Of a DNA stretch of 36,538 nt, positions 23,202-30,174 are shown piece by piece (position 1 is the first letter of the stretch; every line of letters begins with the position of its first letter). Source of the DNA: a bacterium HR16. Its GTDB lineage: Bacteria; Armatimonadota; HRBIN16. Location: the NCBI GenBank assembly GCA_002898895.1, contig BEHS01000005.1, positions 1 to 36,538 of the forward strand, given 5' to 3'. A program made the translations under genes and the position numbers. A model generated the notes under the pieces. That model saw nothing but the letters and a program-made list of their open reading frames with translations. It ran no database searches and was not told the DNA's origin.

Positions 23202-24374
23202 CTACCCGAAATGCTCTCGTATCCGCCTTACCGCCTCTTCCACCCGCTCGCCGTGGTGGTCGCCGCTGACGGTGATGGAGAAGCGCACATAGCCCTCGCC
23301 GTATTCGCCGTAGCCGATGCCCGGTATCGCTAGGATACCTGCCCGCTCCAGCAGCTGCTTGGCGAACTCGATGGAGGACATTCCGCCCGGCGTAGGAACC
23401 CACACGTAGAAGGTAGCTTTGGGCTTCTGCACATCCCAGCCGATGGACTGGAGCCCTTCTACCAGGATGTCACGTCGCTTCTGGTAGAGGTTCAGCGTGC
23501 GCGTGTTGTCGGCGTACAGCAGGGCGTACGCTCCCGCGCGCGAGATGGCGGCGAACTGTTTGCTGTCCACATACGATTTCATCTTGTTCAGGTTGGCGAT
23601 GGCGTCGCGGTTGCCCGCTGCAAAACCCACACGCCACCCGGTCATGTTGAACATCTTGGAGAGCGAGTTAAACTCTATCGCCACCTCTTTCGCGCCCTCT
23701 ATCTGTAACAGGCTGGGATGGCGGTATCCATCGTATACCACTTCCGAGTACGCGGCGTCGTTCACCAGCAGGATGTCGTATTCGCGGGCGAACTGCACCG
23801 CCTGCCGGTAGAACTCCTGCGTGGCAACCGCGCCGGTGGGGTTGTTCGGGTAGTTCAGGAACAGCAGTTTCGCGCGTCGCGCTACGTCTGAGGGGATTGC
23901 CGAGAGGTCAGGCAGGAAACCGTTTTCGCGCTTCAGGGGCATCGTGCAGGTTTCTCCGCCTGCCATGCGCGTGTTAATGGCGTACACCGTGTAAGCGGGG
24001 TCGGGAACCAGCGCGATGTCGCCCGGCTCGATGTATGCCCATGCCAGATGCGCCAGTCCCTCTTTAGAGCCTATCAGCAGCAGGATTTCGCCATCGGGGT
24101 CCACCGACACGCCGTAGCGACGACGATACCACTCCGCCACCGCTTGCAGGAAGAAGGGTTCGCCGTAAGGGGTTTCGTCGTAGCGGTGGGTGGCGGGGTC
24201 TTGCGCCGCCTCGTACAGTTTGTCGATAATGTCGCGCGGCGTCGGCTGGTCGGGGTCGCCGATGCCGAAATCTATCAGGTCGCGCCCTTCCGCCAGCGCC
24301 TTCGCCTTCAGTTTGGCAATTTCGCCGAACAGGTAGGGTGGGGTTTTATCCAGACGAGATGCACGTGCAGGCAA
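23202..24374 (-). CDS. dapL: LL-diaminopimelate aminotransferase (fold-type I PLP enzyme)
   Basis: A 390-residue class I/II aminotransferase. Visible landmarks are DFGIGDPDQPTP, HRYDETPYGEPFF, LNYPNNPTGA, the PLP-binding lysine in NSLSKMFNMTGWRVGFAAG, and the C-terminal RFSIT. DapL makes LL-diaminopimelate directly from tetrahydrodipicolinate and glutamate, bypassing succinylated intermediates. The assignment rests on overall similarity to DapL-type enzymes and on dapF lying 18 bp upstream in the same orientation, which supplies the next step. A related aspartate- or alanine-type aminotransferase cannot be fully excluded. Confidence 0.85.
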   Translation of the reverse strand: MPARASRLDKTPPYLFGEIAKLKAKALAEGRDLIDFGIGDPDQPTPRDIIDKLYEAAQDPATHRYDETPYGEPFFLQAVAEWYRRRYGVSVDPDGEILLLIGSKEGLAHLAWAYIEPGDIALVPDPAYTVYAINTRMAGGETCTMPLKRENGFLPDLSAIPSDVARRAKLLFLNYPNNPTGAVATQEFYRQAVQFAREYDILLVNDAAYSEVVYDGYRHPSLLQIEGAKEVAIEFNSLSKMFNMTGWRVGFAAGNRDAIANLNKMKSYVDSKQFAAISRAGAYALLYADNTRTLNLYQKRRDILVEGLQSIGWDVQKPKATFYVWVPTPGGMSSIEFAKQLLERAGILAIPGIGYGEYGEGYVRFSITVSGDHHGERVEEAVRRIREHFG

Positions 24375-24392
24375 ACCTTTTTCCTCCTTCGC

Positions 24393-25244
24393 TCAGATGT
24401 CTATCTCTCCCACAAACACTTCGGTGGCGGGACCGGTCATCAACACACGCCCATCGCCCAGCCACTCGATCTGCAGGTCGCCACCGGGCAGATGCACCAG
24501 CACCTCTCTGCTGGTGAGCTTATTTAACGCGCCTGCCACCACCGAGGCGCACGCCCCCGTGCCGCAGGCAAGCGTCAGTCCCGCGCCGCGCTCCCACGTG
24601 CGCAGGATGATTTCGCGGTTGTTCACCACCTGCACGAACTGCACGTTGGTGCGTTTGGGGAACAGCTTGTGGTTTTCGATCTGGGGACCGACCTTCTCCA
24701 CCGGGAAGCCGGCAACGTTATCCAGAAAAATCACCGCGTGCGGGTTGCCCATCGAGACGGCAGTGAACTCCAGCTTTTTGCCCGCTGCGCGCAGAGGATA
24801 GCCGATAACATTTTGCACGCCGTCCACGCGCACCGGTATCTCCTCCGGCGCGAGACGGGGCACGCCCATATCCACCGTAACGGAGGCGACCTTGCCGCCC
24901 TGGATGTTCAACTTCAGCGGTTTGATCCCCGCCAGCGTCTCCACGTTCATCTGGGTGCCGGTCACATGTTTGCGGTCGTAAGCGTACTTGGCGAAACAGC
25001 GGATGCCGTTACCGCACATCTCCGCCTCACTGCCGTCGGGGTTGAACATACGCATACGCAGATGCGCCACCCGCGAGGGAAGCACCAGTATCACTCCATC
25101 CGCGCCAATACCGAACCGCCGGTCGCACAGGCGACGCGCTAAATCGGGCAGACTCTCCTCAGCTATCTCCGACTTCAGGCAATCCAGCACCACAAAGTCG
25201 TTGCCGATGCCATGCATTTTGGTAAACTGCACTTTACGTGACAT
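24393..25244 (-). CDS. dapF: Diaminopimelate epimerase
   Basis: A 283-residue enzyme converting LL- to meso-diaminopimelate for lysine and peptidoglycan. The two catalytic cysteines are in EMCGNGIRCFAKYAYD and TLACGTGACASV, and the N-terminal KMHGIGNDFVVLD is typical. The ATG at 25244 has AGGAGG very close (2 bases), so spacing is short but no better start exists. It sits between hfq and dapL in a minus-strand block. The spacer to hfq contains two palindromic repeats. Confidence 0.96.
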   Translation of the reverse strand: MSRKVQFTKMHGIGNDFVVLDCLKSEIAEESLPDLARRLCDRRFGIGADGVILVLPSRVAHLRMRMFNPDGSEAEMCGNGIRCFAKYAYDRKHVTGTQMNVETLAGIKPLKLNIQGGKVASVTVDMGVPRLAPEEIPVRVDGVQNVIGYPLRAAGKKLEFTAVSMGNPHAVIFLDNVAGFPVEKVGPQIENHKLFPKRTNVQFVQVVNNREIILRTWERGAGLTLACGTGACASVVAGALNKLTSREVLVHLPGGDLQIEWLGDGRVLMTGPATEVFVGEIDI

Positions 25245-25277
25245 CGCCTCCTGTGTCTCACAAGATTGTGTCGCCAG

Positions 25278-25349
25278 GCAGGGGCGAAGGAGTATTCGCC
25301 CCTGCAGGTCTGGTCACGGTGTGGGGCGAGAGGTTGTTCGCCCCTGCAC
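25278..25349. repeat. Two family C palindromic repeats between hfq and dapF
   Basis: The first (25278-25305) has perfect 11-bp arms, GCAGGGGCGAA / TTCGCCCCTGC, with a 6-base loop. The second (about 25319-25349) has GGGGCGA / TCGCCCC. TGGTCACGGT occurs beside both. They could weaken or stop read-through from hfq into dapF; there is no T-run, so a terminator is not certain. Confidence 0.75.
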
Positions 25350-25360
25350 GGTGGTCACGG

Positions 25361-25666
25361 TCAGGCATTCTCTGTGGGTGTCTCGCCGGTTTCTGCGCCT
25401 TCGACAGGTGTACTCACCGCGCGCGCCGCGGCATCCGGTGGGCGATAGGTGGAGACCGGTCTGGAAGGCACCACCGAGGTAATCGCATGTTTGTAAACCA
25501 GCTGGGTGGGCTTGCCCGGACTGTCGAGCAGCACCGTGAAGGCATCGAACCCGCGAACCAACCCACGCAGTTGCACGCCTCCAATCAAATAGATGGTGAC
25601 GGCAATGTTTTCTTTGCGCACCTGGTTCAAAAAAACATCCTGCAAGTTGATTTGAGTCTTCGCCAT
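25361..25666 (-). CDS. hfq: RNA chaperone Hfq
   Basis: A 101-residue Sm-fold protein. The Sm1 segment is [20 protein letters not shown] and the Sm2 signature is YKHAIT (residues about 58-63), with the N-terminal [15 protein letters not shown]. Hfq hexamers bind small RNAs and mRNAs. The C-terminal tail (about 35 residues, Pro/Ala/Glu/Thr-rich) is unstructured and longer than in minimal versions. GGAGGGGA precedes the start. It lies directly downstream of miaA, the same order as in Proteobacteria. Confidence 0.95.
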   Translation of the reverse strand: MAKTQINLQDVFLNQVRKENIAVTIYLIGGVQLRGLVRGFDAFTVLLDSPGKPTQLVYKHAITSVVPSRPVSTYRPPDAAARAVSTPVEGAETGETPTENA

Positions 25667-25696
25667 GTCGTAGGCTCCCCTCCGTCCAAAAATCCA

Positions 25697-26641
25697 TTAA
25701 GTGTGTTCTGATTCGCTCCGCAGTCGCTCCAGTATCTGCCGCGCCGCCTCTTCAGCGCCTTGCGAAGCGTCTACCCATTCGATCTGCTTGTCGGCGCGAA
25801 ACCATGTTAATTGACGCTTGGCGAAGCGCCGAGTTTCACGTTGTATCAGCGCTACCGCCTCTTGCAGTTGCAGTTTGCCCTGAACCACCTGCACCAGCTC
25901 GGCGTAGCCCAGCGACCGCATGGCGGGCAGGTTGGGGTCATAACCGGCTTCCAGCAGTCGGCGCACCTCCTCCAGCCAACCCTGCGCTACCATCCGCTCC
26001 ACGCGCTCGTTGATGCGCCGGTATAGCAGCTCGCGCGGCATGGTCAACCCGAAGCGACGTGCTTTACCCACCTCTGGAGGAGGCTGGCGTCGTTGCCATT
26101 CCGAAATCGGCCGTCCGGTAACGTGAAATACCTCCAGCGCACGGATGATACGCACCGCATCGTTGGGGTGGATGCGCGACGCCGACTGTGGGTCTACTGC
26201 TTGTAGCCGCGCGTGTAGCGCTGCGCTACCCGACCTTTTCACTTCCTGCCACAGCTGCCTGCGCAGTGCCTCGTTTGCCGCCGCAGGGGGAATATGGAAC
26301 CCATCCAGCAACGCTTTCACATACAGCCCCGTGCCTCCCACCACGAGTGGCAATGCTCCACGCTGCCGAATCTGCCGAATCGCCTCCAGCGCCATCTGTT
26401 GAAACCTGGCAACACTGAAGGGTTCATCGGGATTGCAGACATCGATGAGGTGGAAGCGCACGCGCCTCTGCTGCTCCGGCGTGGGTTTGGCGGTACCGAT
26501 ATCCATTCCGCGATAGACCGCCATGCAGTCCGCGGAGATAATCTCTGCGCCCAGCGCGTCTGCCAGCAGAATACCCACATCCGTCTTGCCGGTAGCGGTG
26601 GGTCCCACTACCGCCACAACATCGGGCAGGAAGTCTCTCAT
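25697..26641 (-). CDS. miaA: tRNA dimethylallyltransferase
   Basis: A 314-residue enzyme that adds a dimethylallyl group to A37 of tRNAs reading codons that start with U. The P-loop is VVGPTATGKTDVGI, followed by ISADCMAVYRGMDIGTAKPT and the substrate segment VGGTGLYVKALLDG; QLTWFRAD is near the end. The ATG at 26641 gives the normal length; the frame extends upstream to 26728 but crosses the promoter. It leads the miaA-hfq-dapF-dapL block. Confidence 0.95.
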   Translation of the reverse strand: MRDFLPDVVAVVGPTATGKTDVGILLADALGAEIISADCMAVYRGMDIGTAKPTPEQQRRVRFHLIDVCNPDEPFSVARFQQMALEAIRQIRQRGALPLVVGGTGLYVKALLDGFHIPPAAANEALRRQLWQEVKRSGSAALHARLQAVDPQSASRIHPNDAVRIIRALEVFHVTGRPISEWQRRQPPPEVGKARRFGLTMPRELLYRRINERVERMVAQGWLEEVRRLLEAGYDPNLPAMRSLGYAELVQVVQGKLQLQEAVALIQRETRRFAKRQLTWFRADKQIEWVDASQGAEEAARQILERLRSESEHT

Positions 26642-26718
26642 CGGCTCCGTGCTTCTCAGAGTGTGGCTGTTGCACACGCCCTTGCTACTTGACAAGGTAC
26701 AAAACGCTTGCGCAACCC

Positions 26719-26748
26719 AGTATACCATAAGCAGGGGCTAACCTGCAA
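26719..26748 (-). promoter_or_regulatory. Candidate promoter of miaA-hfq-dapF-dapL
   Basis: Minus strand: -35 TTGCAG (26743-26748), 18 bp, -10 TATACT (26719-26724), preceded by TATGG. A small palindrome GCAGG/CCTGC (26731-26746) lies within the spacer. The leader to the miaA start would be about 70 bases. Confidence 0.5.
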
Positions 26749-26767
26749 GGTTTACGGGGCGGGGAGG

Positions 26768-26883
26768 GCATCGGGTGGTTTGATTCACCGGCTGACCGCG
26801 ATAGGTGGGGAATGCTTTTTGTCACGGGGGAGTCGTCGGTCGCCGGTTTGGACTCTCCACGAAGGGGACCGACGGCTCTTTTT
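26768..26883 (+). ncRNA. Structured-RNA candidate ending in a terminator-like hairpin
   Basis: Two fold units on the plus strand. The first runs from GCAT (26768-26771) to ATGC followed by TTTTT (26812-26820), with an inner GGTG/CACC hairpin. The second has arms GAGTCGTCGGTC (26830-26841) and GACCGACGGCTC (26867-26878), one G-U pair, a 25-base loop with its own TGGA/TCCA pair, and a run of five T (26879-26883). No gene on this strand ends here, so the terminator shape has no obvious client. I see no clear promoter and match it to no known RNA family. Confidence 0.3.
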
Positions 26884-26926
26884 GCGTAGCTAACCAGAAA
26901 TTTTCCCCGATTTTCTCGCAAAAGGC

Positions 26927-27037
26927 TTGCATTTTTGCGGGGGGGTATGGTAGAATGGAGCCAAAGCGGGGTAGTAAAAGCGGGTGCTCCTTGACAACCT
27001 GTTTTAATTTTCTCATAAAACGACAAAAACTGTTTGG
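26927..27037 (+). promoter_or_regulatory. CRISPR leader with candidate promoters
   Basis: AT-rich stretch just before the first repeat. Two promoter-like sites face the array: TTGCAT (26927-26932), 18 bp, TAGAAT (26951-26956); and TTGACA (26991-26996), 17 bp, CATAAA (27014-27019), whose start site would fall about 12 bases before repeat 1. Orientation also fits the repeat end GGATTGAAAC. Confidence 0.55.
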
Positions 27038-27476
27038 GTTACGAGCCTACCTATAAGGGATTGAAACTTGCACGTTGGATTAGATAGTCCAGCCTCGTGC
27101 TGCGAGGTTACGAGCCTACCTATAAGGGATTGAAACCAAAGCGAACGCTATCGGTTGCCCAATAGTCGAAAGGTTACGAGCCTACCTATAAGGGATTGAA
27201 ACTGAACGATGAGATAGAACTGTCTGCATTCGAACAGCGGTTACGAGCCTACCTATAAGGGATTGAAACTCCGGTCGGTATGTTCGGTGTCCGCTTCCGA
27301 TAAGCGGGTTACGAGCCTACCTATAAGGGATTGAAACGTATCTGCGTAGCTGATAGGCGATAGAGGCTGTACCCAGTTACGAGCCTACCTATAAGGGATT
27401 GAAACCTCTTCCCAGCCTCCGATTTCCCATGCCTCGTCTATGCACGGTTACGAGCCTACCTATAAGGGATTGAAAC
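27038..27476 (+). CRISPR. CRISPR array, seven 30-bp repeats and six spacers
   Basis: Seven apparently identical repeats begin GTTACGAGCC and end AAGGGATTGAAAC. They start at 27038, 27107, 27173, 27240, 27308, 27376 and 27447. Spacers are 39, 36, 37, 38, 38 and 41 bp. The base before each repeat is G except for the sixth (A). The ATTGAAAC end is common in type I-A/I-B and III repeats, which points to leader at the left and transcription rightward. No cas gene is in the window, so the array is either served in trans or an outlier. The sequence after the last repeat is cut 28 bp later by a 73-bp dispersed repeat. Confidence 0.97.
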
Positions 27477-27504
27477 GACGATAGAGGCTATCGTGCGCCC
27501 ATTT

Positions 27505-27577
27505 TGTCATGCTGAGCGCCAGCGAAGCATCTCAGGGTGGCGATACAAAGAGATTCTTCGCTCCGCTCAGAATGACA
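27505..27577. repeat. 73-bp inverted repeat (family D), abutting the CRISPR tail
   Basis: Begins TGTCATGCTGAGCG and ends GCTCAGAATGACA: the inverse of the copies at 21836-21998. It starts 28 bp after the final CRISPR repeat. Confidence 0.85.
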
Positions 27578-27626
27578 GGGTTGGTGGAACTACCTCGCTC
27601 GTACCCCAATGCCGTTGTGCAGTCAC

Positions 27627-27850
27627 CCCACCATTGATGAGTTTTGAAAAAATAGTCGTATTTATCTCCTCATTTCCTTTCCCGCAGCTTCGGGAGGGGT
27701 CCTGGAGGCGAGGTGTATTCAACCTAACCCCCTGTCCCCCTTCCCTGCAAGGGAAGGGGGCATTCGGCGCGAGGCTCCCCTCTCCTCGCAGGAGAGGGGC
27801 CGGGGGAGAGGTTAAATCGCTTGATTTTCTCAAAACTCATTAATCGTGGA
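27627..27850. repeat. MITE-like unit with about 28-bp terminal inverted repeats, carrying a family A copy
   Basis: The left end (27627-27653, with ATTGATGAGTTTTGAAAAAA) and right end (27823-27850, TTTTCTCAAAACTCATTAAT) are inverse with few mismatches. The interior holds an inverted family A double hairpin (27722-27812). A matching end fragment occurs at 22203-22228. It has no coding capacity of its own. A target-site duplication is not clear to me. Confidence 0.6.
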
Positions 27851-27879
27851 GCGCAGCTTCCCTCATCGAGGTCACCGAT

Positions 27880-27952
27880 GAGATTCTTCGCTTCGCTCAG
27901 AATGACAGGGTTGGTGCGCCCTGTGTCATGCTGAGCGCCAGCGAAGCATCTC
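27880..27952. repeat. Family D half-units facing each other
   Basis: A right-hand half (27880-27907, ending CTCAGAATGACA), a 16-bp joint, then a left-hand half (27924-27952, from TGTCATGCTGAGCG). This is the joint between two units as seen in the tandem at 21836-21998, with the outer halves missing. The remaining spacer to 28047 shows nothing else. Confidence 0.75.
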
Positions 27953-28047
27953 GGCGTGGCGATACAATACGAGCAGGCTGCGTACACGATTCTCCGCCGG
28001 CGAACCTCTCTCCCCTGAAGAACAGGCTGGTAACGCTCCGACATCGG

Positions 28048-28076
28048 TTGACAATTTGCTCATCACGTGATACGAT
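28048..28076 (+). promoter_or_regulatory. Promoter of the PG0541-like gene
   Basis: -35 TTGACA (28048-28053), exactly 17 bp, -10 TACGAT (28071-28076). Among the closest matches to consensus in the window. Leader of about 70 bases to the start at 28155. Confidence 0.6.
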
Positions 28077-28154
28077 TCAACATGGATAGCACCTCCTGTC
28101 GATACTTCTTTCTCTGCCCGCGAGCGATGAGCTTTTGAGAGGAGGATGGCAACC

Positions 28155-28451
28155 ATGAAGATGCTCATGATTGTCTGCGAGACGGGCATCGACTACCGCG
28201 TGGTCAAGGTACTGGACGAGGTGCATGTGCCGGGCTATACCCGCTACTCCGGAGTATCCGGCGTTGGAGAGACCGGAAGGAGACTGGGTTCGCCCATCAT
28301 GCCGGGGCAAAACACCGTTTTCCTGAGCGTCATGCCCGATGAAATGGCTCAGCAGGTTACCGAGAAGCTCAAGCAGCTGGTAGACAGCTTCGAAGAGCGT
28401 CGTAAACCTGCACTCCGAGTGTTCGCGATGCCGGCGGAAATCATGCTGTGA
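28155..28451 (+). CDS. P-II-like small protein (PG0541 family transporter-associated type)
   Basis: A 98-residue ferredoxin-like-fold protein resembling P-II/PG0541-type proteins. It opens MKMLMIVCETGIDYRVVKVLDE and contains VPGYTRYSGVSGVGETGRR, the region matching the P-II T-loop zone, then NTVFLSVMPDEMAQQVTEKL. The ATG at 28155 is 9 bases after GAGGAGG, whereas the ATG at 28146 overlaps that site. PG0541-type genes usually sit beside an efflux transporter. None is here, and the gene has its own promoter and terminator, so it is a one-gene unit. The signal it senses is unknown. A link to GlnE is not supported by the sequence, since the classic uridylylation motif is not evident. Confidence 0.7.
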   Translation: MKMLMIVCETGIDYRVVKVLDEVHVPGYTRYSGVSGVGETGRRLGSPIMPGQNTVFLSVMPDEMAQQVTEKLKQLVDSFEERRKPALRVFAMPAEIML

Positions 28452-28472
28452 ACTCGGAACCGAGTGAACATG

Positions 28473-28510
28473 GCGGCTCTTTCCTCCATGAGCAGGAAGA
28501 GCCGCTTTTT
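28473..28510 (+). terminator. Rho-independent terminator after the PG0541-like gene
   Basis: Stem GCGGCTCTTTCC / GGAAGAGCCGC (one bulged T) with a 10-base loop, followed by TTTTT (28506-28510). It lies 21 bp past the stop codon and ahead of the cupin gene. Confidence 0.85.
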
Positions 28511-28543
28511 GCGTGGAATGCGGGTAATAGAGGAGGAGAGGAG

Positions 28544-28897
28544 ATGAAGGTGATTCCGTCATCGAGCATCGCGTTTCAACCGGTGACCACCGAAGGAGCC
28601 TGCGGAGCGTTTATCAAAGAGCTCATTACCGACCGCGATGGTGCGCCAACCTTTGCCATGCGTCTGTTCGAAATCGCGCCCGGCGGGAACACGCCTCTGC
28701 ACCAGCACCCATGGGAGCATGAGGTGTTCATCTTGAGCGGGCAGGGCGAGCTGCGAGGACAAAACGAAAGCCACCCGTTTCGTGAAGGTGATGCGGTGTT
28801 CGTGCCGCCCGATGAACTGCATACCTTTGTCAATACCGGCGAGCAACCTCTGCGGTTGCTCTGCATGATTCCCGTTCAGCAACCCTGTTGTCGATAA
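28544..28897 (+). CDS. Small single-domain cupin protein
   Basis: A 117-residue cupin. Motif 1 has metal ligands in HQHPWEHEVFILSGQGEL (H-x-H, E), motif 2 in PPDELHTFVNTG (distal H). Cupins of this size bind a metal and often act on small acids or sugars; the substrate cannot be named. The ATG at 28544 has AGGAGGAGAGG upstream. A longer frame from 28448 is rejected because it would read through the terminator hairpin. It is 14 bp ahead of the deacetylase gene and probably co-transcribed with it. Confidence 0.85.
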   Translation: MKVIPSSSIAFQPVTTEGACGAFIKELITDRDGAPTFAMRLFEIAPGGNTPLHQHPWEHEVFILSGQGELRGQNESHPFREGDAVFVPPDELHTFVNTGEQPLRLLCMIPVQQPCCR

Positions 28898-28911
28898 CAC
28901 GGAGGAGAAAA

Positions 28912-29793
28912 ATGGCGCAAGAAGTTTCGCTTGCAGTGAAGCTGGGTTTTAAGCCGACCGATAAGGTGCTGATTGTGAACGCCGACGACGTGGGCATGAG
29001 CTACGCGGCGAACCAGGCGACCATTCAGGGCATGGAGAAGGGGCTGATCACCGCCGGTTCTATCATGGTTCCCTGTCCCTGGTTTCTGCAGATTGCCGAA
29101 TATGCCCGCACACACCCCAAGGCAGATTTTGGTATCCACCTCACCCACACCAGCGAGTGGAAGTACTATCGCTGGGGACCCGTTGGTGACCGGTGCAGGC
29201 TGAAAGGGCTGATAGACCCGCAGGGCTATCTGTGGAGCGATGTCCCCGAAGTGTACGCCCATGCTACCCCGGAGCAGGCGATGATTGAAGCGCGCGCCCA
29301 GATTAAGATGGCGATGGATAACGGCATCGACATCACCCATCTCGATTCGCACATGGGAGCCCTGCAGTACAGCGACAAGTACTTCTACGAGGTGTACGTC
29401 CCCCTGGCGAAGGAGTTCAACCTGCCGGTGCGCATGGGTTCGCAGGATCTGCTGGCACAGTTCGGCTATCCCGATATGCGCCAGAAGGTGCTGGAGCAGG
29501 GCATCCTGTTCCCCGACTATCTGATACACGGCGGGCGCAAACCGGGCGAAAGCGTGACGCAGTACTGGAAGCGCATGTTGCGCGAGCTCAAGCCGGGCGT
29601 CACTGAGCTGTACATCCATCCCGCGCTCCCAACCGAAGAGATGCAGCACATCGCCGGGTCGTGGAAAGACCGCGCCGAGGAGTTTCGCCTGTTCACCACC
29701 GATGCGGAGATTCGCCGTATCCTCAAGGAGCAGGATGTGAAGCTGATCGGCTGGCGCGTGATTCGCGACCTGCAACGCAAGGGGCGGCGGTAA
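28912..29793 (+). CDS. ChbG/HpnK (YdjC) family carbohydrate deacetylase
   Basis: A 293-residue protein of the YdjC/ChbG fold, which removes acetyl groups from N-acetylated sugars such as chitooligosaccharides. Metal-site segments are present: VNADDVGMS (D-D), DFGIHLTHT (H-x-x-x-T) and HLDSHMGALQ (H-x-x-x-H). The ATG at 28912 follows GGAGG and gives the family N-terminus. The cupin gene upstream is the likely operon partner. Substrate specificity cannot be read. Confidence 0.85.
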   Translation: MAQEVSLAVKLGFKPTDKVLIVNADDVGMSYAANQATIQGMEKGLITAGSIMVPCPWFLQIAEYARTHPKADFGIHLTHTSEWKYYRWGPVGDRCRLKGLIDPQGYLWSDVPEVYAHATPEQAMIEARAQIKMAMDNGIDITHLDSHMGALQYSDKYFYEVYVPLAKEFNLPVRMGSQDLLAQFGYPDMRQKVLEQGILFPDYLIHGGRKPGESVTQYWKRMLRELKPGVTELYIHPALPTEEMQHIAGSWKDRAEEFRLFTTDAEIRRILKEQDVKLIGWRVIRDLQRKGRR

Positions 29794-30174
29794 GGCAGGC
29801 TACCGACTTCGGGTTGCGAGGCGGTCGCTCCACGTTCCCCGATGGGGAGGGTGAACCTCCTTGTGAGCCGAACATCACCTGCCACAACGGCTCGGCAGGA
29901 GCCTCGCCCTCCCCGCAATGGGATTGGAGGGGCGCGCTCCGTCGCGACCGTAAAAGTGAGTGCCCCCCTCCTGGCCTCCCCCGTGGACGGGGGAGGAACC
30001 GCTCCCTCCCCGCTTGCGGGGAGGGCTGGGGTGGGGGCTAAACGGGCTCACCAGGAGAGGTTCGCCCTCCAGAGAGGGCCCGCGATTAAAATCATGGGCT
30101 ATGTGGGAAGCAAAATCCGCCTGCGCGGATTGAACAACCTGTGAAGACAGGTTTGCTGTCACCAGACCTTGCCG
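29794..30174. repeat. Repeat-filled spacer after the deacetylase gene
   Basis: It contains an inverted family B fragment (about 29842-29870) facing a full family B copy (29888-29955). Next are two G/C hairpins (CTCCCCC/GGGGGAG, CCCTCCCCGC/GCGGGGAGGG) near 29975-30035. Two short perfect hairpins follow, AATCCGC/GCGGATT (30114-30131) and AACCTGT/ACAGGTT (30136-30153), next to the murJ stop. The last pair could end murJ transcription. No gene is seen. Confidence 0.7.

Noticed and set aside
26685-27026. Minus-strand open frame between miaA and the CRISPR array
   Set aside because: It crosses the miaA promoter, the hairpin segment and the CRISPR leader, and its composition does not look coding.
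27038-27476. CRISPR spacers targeting this same window
   Set aside because: Apart from an 11-bp overlap between spacer 5 and the tail of the array, I saw no spacer match in the window.
27493-27843. Open frames across the spacer right of the CRISPR array
   Set aside because: They translate family D and family A repeats and have no ribosome site or family resemblance.
28448-28543. N-terminal extension of the cupin gene
   Set aside because: It would read through a clear terminator hairpin, while a strong ribosome site precedes the ATG at 28544.
30114-30153. tRNA-like or attachment-site hairpins beside murJ
   Set aside because: The two short hairpins have no tRNA landmarks, and no integrase or tRNA gene is present; transcription termination is the simpler reading.
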